DNA of 64,000 nucleotides. It comes from Chthonobacter rhizosphaerae (GTDB lineage: Bacteria > Pseudomonadota > Alphaproteobacteria > Rhizobiales > Pleomorphomonadaceae). The DNA lies in the NCBI RefSeq assembly GCF_013839525.1, contig NZ_JACDIS010000008.1, forward strand, positions 1-64,000. The letters are read 5' to 3'. Position numbers and translations under genes: made by a program. Below, piece by piece: positions 47,463-55,221 of this stretch. Below the pieces are notes generated by a model. The model made no database searches. It was given only the letters and a program-made list of their open reading frames with translations, and had not been told where the DNA came from. The first letter of the stretch is position 1. Every line of letters begins with the position of its first letter.

Positions 47463-47999
47463 CGTATCCCCGTCTACGCCAAGCACAATGGAGGGAACCG
47501 CCGCGGCGCAGCCCCCTTGCCATCATGACGCAGCGTCCTGATATTTCCATCAATATCTCGGACGATTCCTTGCAATTTAGTTTATAGGCCCGCGCCGGGA
47601 GAGCAATCCGGATGTCGGACAAATCGGACGGGATCGGTAGGATCCCGTGCAGGCGATCACGCCAGCGCGTCCATCCGGCGGGAAACCACTCCAGATTCAA
47701 TAAGCTGCGGCATTCTGTAATCGATCAAGTCATGCAACTTGGTCGAAGAATGCACTGAGCCGCTGCGTTTTGCCGGCCATGGTTTTCAAGGCCGATGGAC
47801 CTGCCGGTCGGAGGCGATCCTCTCTGCATGCCGAAAACTATATAGATTTTGTCCGACGATCAACACGGTCGCAAGGTGTTGCGTCTCATGGATTCGGATG
47901 ATTTATTCGCCCGCGTTCGAGACGACATCAGCACAACCAATCTGGTCCTCGATCGGTGCCCCGATTGTGCGCTGCTGGAGACGAGTGGGGCGGGGTCAA
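47463..47999. other. 537-bp intergenic region, partly AT-rich
   Basis: Shared by the divergent CheZ-like and MFS genes. It holds an inverted repeat (listed separately) and an AT-rich patch near 47840 (AACTATATAGATTTTG) that could be a promoter for the MFS gene. The MFS reading frame is open through much of it, but codons before 48000 do not look coding. No gene recognised. Confidence 0.5.
47540..47557. promoter_or_regulatory. Inverted repeat upstream of the CheZ-like gene
   Basis: GATATT-TCCATC-AATATC, perfect 6-bp arms, 78 bp upstream of the CheZ-like start in an AT-rich patch. Possible operator; no known regulator matched. Confidence 0.4.
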
Positions 48000-49145
48000 A
48001 TGAGGCGCGGGGCGGTCGAGGTGCGGATGGCGGCGTTCTTCGCCGCGTCCTACGTCATCACGGGAATCGTCATTCCGTTCTATCCGGTCTTCCTGACCGA
48101 CCGGGGCTTTTCCGGCGAGACGATCGCATTCGTGCTCGCCGCGCCGCACCTCCTGCGACTCGTCACCATGCCGCCACTCGCCTACGCGATCGATCGCTGG
48201 GCCGATCCGCGTGCCGTGCTGACCGCCGTCGCGGCCGCCATGCTGGTGGCCGGCATCGCGGCGAACGGGGCCGCGCTCGACTGGATGATCCTGCTGGCGG
48301 CGGTCGTCCTCATGGTGCTGATGTTCGACTATGCGCCGCTTTGCGACGCGGTGGCTCTGTCGTTCCAGCGGGCGAAGCTGGCGGACTACGGGCGGATGCG
48401 GCTCTGGGGTTCGGCGAGCTTCATCGCGGCGAACCTCGTCGGTGGCGTGGCGCTGGACCATATGGGCGTGCCAGCCATCGAGGTGCTGGTGATCGTCGGC
48501 GCCGTGCTGGCGATCGGCTCCACATTCCTGATCCCGCGCGTGCCGCGGGCGGCGCCGCTTGGCGCCGGCGCGGCGGCGGTGCTGAGGGAGCCGGCCTTTC
48601 TGGCGGTGCTCGCCGCCGGCGCGATGATCCAGGCGGCGCACGCCGGCCTCTATGGATTCGCGACGCTGACCTGGCAGGGGCGGGGGATCGACGAGAGCAC
48701 GATCGGAGCCTTCTGGGCGGTCGGCGTGGTCGCGGAGATCCTGATGTTCCTGGTGGCGAGCCGGATCCCGGCCTCGGTGCCGACCACGGCGCTGATCGCG
48801 GCGGCGGGGGTCGCGAGCGCGATCCGCTGGTCGCTGTTCACGGTGGACATCGGGGTGGCGGGGACCTTTCTCCTCCAGGGCATGCATGCCTTCACGTTCG
48901 CGATCGGCCACTACGGCATGATGCGCTTCATTCTCGAGCGGGTGCCGGAGGAGCGGGCCGGCAGCGCGCAGAGCGCCTATGTGATCCTGATCGGGATCTT
49001 CATGGCGGCCGGATCGGTGATCGCCGGCCAGATGTGGGAGCGGGTCGGCCCGGACGCCTTCCTGTCGATGGCGGCGTTCTCCGCCCTCGGTTGCGTGGTG
49101 CTGGCGGCCACCGTGCCGGGGGTGCGGCGGCTGCAGCGGGTCTGA
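48000..49145 (+). CDS. MFS_1-like transporter
   Basis: A 381-residue inner-membrane protein with 12 hydrophobic segments. AAFFAASYVITGIVIPFYPVFL at the start, DYGRMRLWGSASFIAANLVGG in the middle and the second-half GLYGFATLTWQGRG resemble the MFS_1_like group (nucleoside/HcaT-type symporters). Substrate unknown. The ATG at 48000 has GGGGCGGGG upstream; the upstream open frame is not supported. Confidence 0.88.
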   Translation: MRRGAVEVRMAAFFAASYVITGIVIPFYPVFLTDRGFSGETIAFVLAAPHLLRLVTMPPLAYAIDRWADPRAVLTAVAAAMLVAGIAANGAALDWMILLAAVVLMVLMFDYAPLCDAVALSFQRAKLADYGRMRLWGSASFIAANLVGGVALDHMGVPAIEVLVIVGAVLAIGSTFLIPRVPRAAPLGAGAAAVLREPAFLAVLAAGAMIQAAHAGLYGFATLTWQGRGIDESTIGAFWAVGVVAEILMFLVASRIPASVPTTALIAAAGVASAIRWSLFTVDIGVAGTFLLQGMHAFTFAIGHYGMMRFILERVPEERAGSAQSAYVILIGIFMAAGSVIAGQMWERVGPDAFLSMAAFSALGCVVLAATVPGVRRLQRV

Positions 49146-49277
49146 GGTGACGGTCGCACGATCCCGCGGGGCGGCGACGGCCTCGCCAGGAAAGCGTCAT
49201 CGCCGAAAACGTCATCCCTCGAAGGCTTTCTCGAGGGCGCCATTCTCCGCGGCCCACCCCCGAGACCCTCGGCCCCT

Positions 49278-50261
49278 TCACCCCCAGAGGGCGGGGGCGG
49301 GCGGGAAGACGGTGGAGCCGTCGTAGGAAAGGCCGGGCTCCCGGTCGCGGGCGAGGAGGAGCGGGCCGTCCAGGTCGACGAACCGGGCGGTCTGGGCGAG
49401 GATCATGCCGGGCGCCATGGACAGGGACGTGGCCACCATGCAGCCGGCCATGATGAGGAGCCCGGCGTCGTCGGCCGCCTTCGCCATGATCATGGCCTCG
49501 GTCAGGCCGCCGGTCTTGTCGAGCTTGATGTTCACGGCGTCGTAGAGGCGGGCGAGGCGCGGGATGTCCTCGCTCGTGTGGGCGCTCTCGTCCGCGCAGA
49601 CCGGCACGGGACGGTCGAGGCCGGCGAGGACGTCGTCGTCGCCGTCCGGGAAGGGCTGCTCGATGAGCGCGACCCCGGCCTCCAGGCAGGCGGCCGACAA
49701 GGCGGGCCAAGCCTCCGGGGTCCAGCCCTCGTTGGCGTCCACGATGATGCGGGACCGGGGCGCGCCGGCGCGGACGGCCCGGAGACGCTCCACGTCGCCC
49801 TCGCCGCCGAGCTTGATCTTCAGGAGGGGGCGCGCGCTCGCCACGGCCGCCGCCGCCCGCATGGCGTCCGGGGCGTCGAGCGAGAGGGTGTAGGCGGTGA
49901 CCACGGGCTCCAGGGTGCCGAGGCCGAGGAGGGCGGCGGCGGTGGTGCCGGCGGCCTTCGCTTCCAGGTCGAGGAGCGCACAGTCGACCGCGTTGCGGGC
50001 CGCGCCGGCCGGCATGGCGAGGCGGAGTTCATGGCGGGTCATCCCGGCCTCGACGGCGGGGCGCTGCATCTCGATGGCGGCGAGAACCGTTTCGGGAGTC
50101 TCGCCGTAGCGGGGATAGGGGACGCATTCGCCGCGGCCGACGTGATCGCCGGAGCGGACCGTCGCCACCACCACGACCGCCTCGGTCTTGGAGCCGCGCG
50201 CGATGGTGAAACGGCCGGCGATGGGCCAGCGCTCCACAGCGGTGGAAAGTTGACGATGCAT
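49278..50261 (-). CDS. Dipeptide epimerase (L-Ala-D/L-Glu epimerase-like)
   Basis: A 327-residue enolase-superfamily protein. Catalytic Lys pair in LLKIKLGG, metal ligands in VDANEGW (Asp), LIEQPFPD (Glu) and CADESAH (Asp), and the second catalytic Lys in NIKLDKTGG. Relatives epimerise L-Ala-D-Glu from murein recycling (YcjG, DgcA). The start at 50261 has GGAAAGG 7-8 bases upstream. No murein genes are adjacent, so the dipeptide specificity is inferred. Confidence 0.92.
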   Translation of the reverse strand: MHRQLSTAVERWPIAGRFTIARGSKTEAVVVVATVRSGDHVGRGECVPYPRYGETPETVLAAIEMQRPAVEAGMTRHELRLAMPAGAARNAVDCALLDLEAKAAGTTAAALLGLGTLEPVVTAYTLSLDAPDAMRAAAAVASARPLLKIKLGGEGDVERLRAVRAGAPRSRIIVDANEGWTPEAWPALSAACLEAGVALIEQPFPDGDDDVLAGLDRPVPVCADESAHTSEDIPRLARLYDAVNIKLDKTGGLTEAMIMAKAADDAGLLIMAGCMVATSLSMAPGMILAQTARFVDLDGPLLLARDREPGLSYDGSTVFPPAPALWG

Positions 50262-50425
50262 GTGCTGCCTTTCCGCCACGGCCACCGAGGAAACCTGGTT
50301 CCGGCCGCATCCGTCAATTCACTTTGAACGGCTTGCCGTCGACAGGAGCGGCCGTCAAGGGATAGGAGGGAAAGAACGGCGGCCGCGCGACCCGGGGGGT
50401 GGCAAGGCCGCGGGCTCGGAGTGCC

Positions 50426-51607
50426 ATGGCGGACAGGACCTTGCCGGCGATCGACGCGCCGGGACCCGGGGGCGAGCGAGGCGACGCGCCGATCGACGTC
50501 AGCGCGGATCGCGGCGGCGCGCGCGTCCGGCTGTCGGGCGACTGGACGATCGAGAACGCCGCGCGCCTGGAGACGCGCCTCTCCCCCGACACCCTCGCGG
50601 CGACCGCCGGCACCATCGTGATCGACGGCAGCGACATCGGCCGATTCGACACGGCTGGCGCGTGGCTCGTGGAGCGGACGCGACGGCAGCTGGACGGCCG
50701 GGGCGTGTCGGTCTCGTTGACGGGCTTTTCCGAGGCGCAGCAGATCCTGATCGCGGCCGTGGACAAGACCGGCCGGACGGAACTGCCGGAGCCGCCGAAG
50801 GTGTCGCCGGTCGTTCGCTTCCTGACGCTGGTGGGGCGCGGGGCGGCGGAGATCATCAGCGACGCCAACGCGCTCGCCGCCATGCTGGGCGAGTTCATCA
50901 TCGCGCTCGGCGGCACGCTCGCCTGGCGGCGGCGGATGCGCTGGGCCGCCTTCGTGAACCACATCGACCGGGCCGGCTTCCAGGCGGTGCCGATCATCGC
51001 CCTGATGAGCTTCCTGATCGGCATGATCATCGCCCAGCAGGGCGGCTTCTACTTCCGCAGCTTCGGGGCGGAGCTGTTCGTGGTCGACCTGGTCGGCGTG
51101 CTCGTCTGCCGCGAGATCGGCGTGCTCCTGACCGCCATCATGGTGGCGGGCCGGTCCGGCTCGGCGTTCACGGCCGAGATCGGCTCCATGAAGATGCGCG
51201 AGGAGATCGACGCGCTGACGGTGCTGGGCGTCTCGCCGGTGGACGTGCTGGTGGTGCCGCGTCTCCTGGCGCTGATCGTGACGCTGCCGATCCTGGCGCT
51301 GGTGTCGGACCTCGCGGCGCTCGCGGGCGCCTGGGTGGTGACGCTCTTCTACATCGGCGTGCCGACGGACACCTTCCTTCTTCGCCTGAAGGAGGCCCTG
51401 ACGGTGACCTACGTGATGGTGGGTCTCGTGAAGGCGCCCTTCATGGCGCTGGTGATCGGCCTCGTGGCCTGCGTGGAGGGGATGAAGGTGAAGGGCTCGG
51501 CGGAGAGCCTCGGCGAGCACACGACCGCCTCGGTGGTGAAGGCCATCTTCATGGTCGTTGTGATGGACGGCATCTTCGCCATGTTCTTCGCGTCGCTGGG
51601 GATCTGA
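50426..51607 (+). CDS. MlaE-type permease with N-terminal STAS domain
   Basis: A 393-residue protein fuses a STAS-like domain (about residues 25-115, VRLSGDWTIENAARLE, VIDGSDIGRFDTAGAWLVER) to an MlaE permease with about six membrane segments. QAVPIIALMSFLIGMIIAQQ, REIGVLLTAIMVAGRSGSAF and GSMKMREEIDALTVLGVSP are MlaE signatures. In E. coli the STAS protein MlaB is separate, so the fusion could replace it. The start at 50426 has GGAG 5 bases upstream; a GTG at 50399 is less likely. First gene of a four-gene operon for inner-membrane lipid transport. Confidence 0.93.
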   Translation: MADRTLPAIDAPGPGGERGDAPIDVSADRGGARVRLSGDWTIENAARLETRLSPDTLAATAGTIVIDGSDIGRFDTAGAWLVERTRRQLDGRGVSVSLTGFSEAQQILIAAVDKTGRTELPEPPKVSPVVRFLTLVGRGAAEIISDANALAAMLGEFIIALGGTLAWRRRMRWAAFVNHIDRAGFQAVPIIALMSFLIGMIIAQQGGFYFRSFGAELFVVDLVGVLVCREIGVLLTAIMVAGRSGSAFTAEIGSMKMREEIDALTVLGVSPVDVLVVPRLLALIVTLPILALVSDLAALAGAWVVTLFYIGVPTDTFLLRLKEALTVTYVMVGLVKAPFMALVIGLVACVEGMKVKGSAESLGEHTTASVVKAIFMVVVMDGIFAMFFASLGI

Positions 51608-51611
51608 CACC

Positions 51612-52427
51612 ATGGCGTCCGATCCCACCCCCGCCGACACGCTGAACCGCCCCGCCACCCGGACGGACCGGGAGGCGATCATCCGCGGGCGCGGGCTGAC
51701 CGTGGGCTTCGGCGAGAACCTGATCCTGGAGAACCTGGACATCGACGTCTACCGGGGCGAGGTGCTGGGCGTCGTCGGTGGCTCGGGCACGGGCAAGTCG
51801 GTGCTCCTGCGCACCATCATCGGGCTCAACGCCAAGCGGGCCGGGACCGTGGAGGTGTTCGGCGAGAACCTGGACGAGGCGAGCCCTGCGGAGCGCAACC
51901 GGATCGGCCGGCGCTGGGGCGTGCTGTTCCAGCAGGGCGCGCTGTTCTCGTCGCTGACGGTGGCGCAGAACGTGGCGATCCCCATGCGCGAGCACCTGGA
52001 CCTGCCGGCGAGCCTGACGGACGAGCTGGCGCGGCTGAAGATCGAGCTCGTGGGCCTGCCGGCGGACGCGGCGGAGAAATACCCGTCGGAGCTTTCTGGC
52101 GGCATGATCAAGCGCGCCTCGCTGGCGCGCGCCCTGGCGCTCGACCCGGACATCGTGTTCCTGGACGAGCCGACGGCGGGGCTGGACCCGATCGGCGCGG
52201 CGGACTTCGACGCGCTGATCCAGAATCTCCGCGACACCCTGGGGCTGACCGTCTTCATGGTGACCCACGACCTCGACAGCCTGATCGGCATCACCGACCG
52301 CATCGCCGTGCTCGGCAACAAGAAGGTGCTGGTGGACGGCACCTTCCGGGAGCTGAAGACGGTCGATCACCCGTGGGTCGACGCATACTTCAACGGCGAG
52401 CGCGCCGAGCGCCTCAAGATCGAGTGA
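51612..52427 (+). CDS. MlaF-type ABC ATPase
   Basis: The 271-residue ATPase of the Mla-like transporter. Walker A GGSGTGKS, Q-loop LFQQGALFSSLTV, signature LSGGMIKRASLARALA, Walker B PDIVFLDEPTAGLDP, H-loop VTHDLDSL. A C-terminal extension of about 20 residues follows DHPWVDAYFNG, the MlaF-specific end that contacts the neighbouring subunit. 4 bp after mlaE. Confidence 0.94.
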   Translation: MASDPTPADTLNRPATRTDREAIIRGRGLTVGFGENLILENLDIDVYRGEVLGVVGGSGTGKSVLLRTIIGLNAKRAGTVEVFGENLDEASPAERNRIGRRWGVLFQQGALFSSLTVAQNVAIPMREHLDLPASLTDELARLKIELVGLPADAAEKYPSELSGGMIKRASLARALALDPDIVFLDEPTAGLDPIGAADFDALIQNLRDTLGLTVFMVTHDLDSLIGITDRIAVLGNKKVLVDGTFRELKTVDHPWVDAYFNGERAERLKIE

Positions 52428-52441
52428 GTTCAGGACATCCG

Positions 52442-54103
52442 ATGGAATCACGGGCGAACTACGCGGCGATCGGCCTCTTCGTCCTCGTCATGCTGATGAC
52501 GGGGCTGGGCTTCCTCTACTGGCTGACCAACGCCGGCGAGCGGGCGCGGCAGGTGGACGTGCGCGTGGTGTTCAACGGCGCCGTCACGGGCCTCAACACC
52601 GGGTCGGCGGTGCTGTTCAACGGCATCAAGATCGGCGAGGTCGCGCGGCTGACCCTGGACGACCGCGACCCGAACACGGTGGTGGCGATCATCAGCGTGG
52701 ACCGGACGACGCCGATCCGCACGGACACCCGGGCGACGCTGTCGTACCAGGGGCTGACGGGCGTCGCCAACCTGCAGCTGGAGGGCGGATCGCGCAACGC
52801 GCCCCTGCTGGTGGACGCGGTGCCGGAGGACAACGGCACGCCGACCATCCAGGCGGAGGTGTCGCCGTTCCAGGACATCATCGAGAGCGCCCGGAACGTG
52901 CTGACCAAGGCCGACAACGCCATGACGGCCATCGACGAGTTCGTGACCGAGAACCGGCCGGCGGTGAGCCGGACGGTGGCGAACGTGGAAACCTTCAGCC
53001 GGGCGCTCTCGGACAACGCGGGGGCGGTTTCGGGGGCGCTGGAGAACGTGGGCCGGGCCGCCGAGGCGGTGGGTGACATCTCCGGCGACCTGAGGGGTTC
53101 GGCGGAGCGGCTGGAGCAGCTGCTGACGGCGGTGGAGCCGGACCAGGTGCGCACGGCGGTGACCAACCTGGTCACGTCGGCGGAACGGCTGAACACGGTG
53201 CTGACGCGGGCCGAGCAGGTGGCGAACGGCATCGACCCGGCGGCGATCAACCAGGCGGTGACCAACGTCTCCAGCGCGGCGGCGAGCCTCAACGACACCA
53301 TCCAGCGCGCGGGCGCCGTGGTGGAGGCGATCGAGCCGGCGGAGGTGGACCGGCTGATGGCGAGCCTTGCGACCGCGGGCGACGACGTCTCGGCCGCCGC
53401 CAAGCGGGCGGACGGGCTGCTCGCCTCGGTGGACCCGGCGCGCGTGGGGCAGATCGTGACCTCGGTGGACGTGGTCTCGCAGAACCTCGCGGACGTGTCG
53501 GCCACGGTCGGGACGGTGGTGTCGTCGGTGCGCGACACGTTCGACAAGGCGGGCACCCTGATCGGCGCGGTGGACACGGAGAAGGTGCGCTCCACGGTGG
53601 ACGACGTGTCGTCGTTCGCCGGCACGCTGGAGAGCTACACCCCGCAGGTGAACAGCATCCTGGCGGACGTGAAGTCGGCGTCGGAGAGCCTGCGGCGGCT
53701 CGGCGCCACCATCGACGAGCGCAACGGCGACGTGAACCGCACCATCACCGAGGCGCGCAACCTGGTGCAGCAGCTGAACGGCATCGCGACCCGGGCCGAC
53801 GGCGTCCTGCAGAAGGTGGACGCCTACGTGGAGGGCGACGGCGAGGGCCTGATCCAGGAGGCGACCGCGACGCTGCAGTCGATCCGGCAGGTGGCGGACA
53901 CGCTGGGGGCCCAGGTGGGGCCGATCACGGCGAACGTGGCGCGCTTTTCGGAGCGGGGCCTCAACGGCTTCGCGCAACTGGCCGAGGACGGGCGGCGGGC
54001 CCTGTCGCGGCTCGACCGGGTGCTCTCGGGGATCGAACAGAACCCGCAACAGTTCATCTTCGGCGGCGATGGCGTGCCGGAGTATCAGCCGCGGCGGCGG
54101 TGA
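52442..54103 (+). CDS. MlaD-type MCE protein with long helical tail
   Basis: A 553-residue substrate-binding component. One membrane segment near residues 8-28, then an MCE domain (about 35-115: VRVVFNGAVTGLNTGSAVLFNG, ATLSYQGLTGVANLQLEGG), then about 420 residues of helical, Ala/Val/Asp-rich heptad sequence ending FGGDGVPEYQPRRR. This is much longer than E. coli MlaD (about 180 residues), closer to long MCE proteins that span the periplasm. AGGA precedes the ATG. It overlaps the next gene's upstream region. Confidence 0.92.
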   Translation: MESRANYAAIGLFVLVMLMTGLGFLYWLTNAGERARQVDVRVVFNGAVTGLNTGSAVLFNGIKIGEVARLTLDDRDPNTVVAIISVDRTTPIRTDTRATLSYQGLTGVANLQLEGGSRNAPLLVDAVPEDNGTPTIQAEVSPFQDIIESARNVLTKADNAMTAIDEFVTENRPAVSRTVANVETFSRALSDNAGAVSGALENVGRAAEAVGDISGDLRGSAERLEQLLTAVEPDQVRTAVTNLVTSAERLNTVLTRAEQVANGIDPAAINQAVTNVSSAAASLNDTIQRAGAVVEAIEPAEVDRLMASLATAGDDVSAAAKRADGLLASVDPARVGQIVTSVDVVSQNLADVSATVGTVVSSVRDTFDKAGTLIGAVDTEKVRSTVDDVSSFAGTLESYTPQVNSILADVKSASESLRRLGATIDERNGDVNRTITEARNLVQQLNGIATRADGVLQKVDAYVEGDGEGLIQEATATLQSIRQVADTLGAQVGPITANVARFSERGLNGFAQLAEDGRRALSRLDRVLSGIEQNPQQFIFGGDGVPEYQPRRR

Positions 54104-54114
54104 GGAGGGGCAGC

Positions 54115-54747
54115 GTGGGACGAGTGCATGACGGACGGCGCGCGGCCGCGCGCATGGCGACGCGCGGACTGGCGGTGGCGGCTGCCGCGGGGCTATCCGC
54201 CTGCGCGGCGCTCGGCGGCGGGGGCGCCCCGCCGGACATCTACGACCTGACGGTGCCGGCCTCGATCGAGGACGCGGGCGGCGGGCGGACCACGGCGCAG
54301 ATCCTGGTGCCGGCGCCGTCGGCCATCGACGCGCTGAACACCACCCGCGTGGTGGTGCGGCCCTCGGGGGCGCAGATCGCCTACTTCCCGGGCACCTCCT
54401 GGAGCGACGAGCTGCCCTCGCTGGTGCAGGCCAAGCTGGTGCGGGCGTTCGAGGACTCCGGCAAGGCGAAGGCGGTGGGGCGGCCCGGCGAGAGCCTCGC
54501 CATCGACTACCAGGTGATCGTGGACATCCGGGCGTTCGAGTTGGACATCGCGGGCGGGCGGACCGCCCACGTGGCGCTGGGGGTGAAGCTCCTCGACGAC
54601 CGGAGCGGGCAGGTGCGGGCGACGCGGGTGTTCGACGCCCGCGTGCCGGCGCGCAGCGACGCGCCGGCGGACGCCATCGCGGCGCTGGACGCGGCGGCGG
54701 GGCAGGCGTTCACGGAGATCGTGGCGTGGACCGCCGGGGCGATCTGA
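54115..54747 (+). CDS. ABC-type transport auxiliary lipoprotein (PqiC-like)
   Basis: A 210-residue lipoprotein: lipobox LSAC at the end of a signal peptide (LAVAAAAGLSAC), then the ABC_trans_aux fold (IYDLTVPASIED, TTRVVVRPSGAQIAYFPGTSWSDELPSLVQAKLVRAFEDSG). In Mla-like systems of alphaproteobacteria it takes the role of an outer-membrane partner for MCE proteins. GAGGAGGGG lies just before the GTG at 54115; GTG 54100 (overlapping mlaD) and ATG 54154 are alternatives. Last gene of the operon. Confidence 0.9.
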   Translation: MGRVHDGRRAAARMATRGLAVAAAAGLSACAALGGGGAPPDIYDLTVPASIEDAGGGRTTAQILVPAPSAIDALNTTRVVVRPSGAQIAYFPGTSWSDELPSLVQAKLVRAFEDSGKAKAVGRPGESLAIDYQVIVDIRAFELDIAGGRTAHVALGVKLLDDRSGQVRATRVFDARVPARSDAPADAIAALDAAAGQAFTEIVAWTAGAI

Positions 54748-54858
54748 GGGCGCGCCCGGTGCGGGTGTTCGCGACGGGGACTGGGCGTGGATGGCCTGGC
54801 GGATGCGGGGCGGTCGGCGGCGGGTGGGGTCGTCCGAGACGGCGCGGATGACGGGACC

Positions 54859-54890
54859 GTCGGTTGGGCCCCGGCTTTCGCCGGGGTGAC
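54859..54890. repeat. REP-like palindrome, inverted copy of the repeat at 129-160
   Basis: The 32-base sequence is the reverse complement of 129-160 with one mismatch (loop TTT instead of GTT). It forms a GGCCCCGGC / GCCGGGG hairpin and merges into the 40-bp tandem repeat that follows. Confidence 0.85.
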
Positions 54891-55045
54891 GGTTCCGGTG
54901 GCTGGGCGGGGACGCGCTGGTGGGGGTGACTGTTCCGGTGGCTGGGCCGCGACGCGCTGGTGGGGGTGACGGTTCCGGTGGCTAGGCCGCGACGCGCGCG
55001 TGATGGGGTGACAGTTCCGGTGGCTGGGCGGGGACGCGCCGGTGG
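54886..55045 (+). repeat. 40-bp tandem repeat, four copies
   Basis: Units start at 54886, 54926, 54966 and 55008 with GTGACGGTTCCGGTGGCTGG (one base variable in each), spaced 40, 40 and 42 bp. The first GTGAC is shared with the REP-like palindrome, suggesting that the array grew from it. The 474 bp between the lipoprotein gene and the giant gene hold this array, a terminator and a 26-bp repeat, with no gene seen. Confidence 0.88.
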
Positions 55046-55099
55046 AGTTCGTGCGTGACGAACGGGGCGACGGCGGTGGGCCGGATGCTTGACGGAAAA

Positions 55100-55122
55100 G
55101 GGGCGCCTCGCGGCGCCCCTTT
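55100..55122. terminator. Bidirectional terminator between convergent genes
   Basis: AAAA-GGGGCGCC-TCGC-GGCGCCCC-TTT: an 8-bp perfect stem flanked by A and T runs, placed between the mla-type operon and the GPR-like gene. It could stop transcription from either side. Confidence 0.85.
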
Positions 55123-55125
55123 CGC

Positions 55126-55202
55126 GTTCCGGACGGGCCTTGACCCCTCACGCTCCGGACGGGCCTTGGCCCGTCGCGTTCGGACGGGCCTTGACCCGTC
55201 GC
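55126..55202 (-). repeat. 26-bp tandem repeat, three copies
   Basis: Units at 55126, 55152 and 55178 share CCGGACGGGCCTTG followed by RCCC and a variable end; the third lacks one base. The array stops 20 bp from the GPR-like stop codon. Confidence 0.8.
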
Positions 55203-55221
55203 GTTTGGTCGGGCCCAGGCC

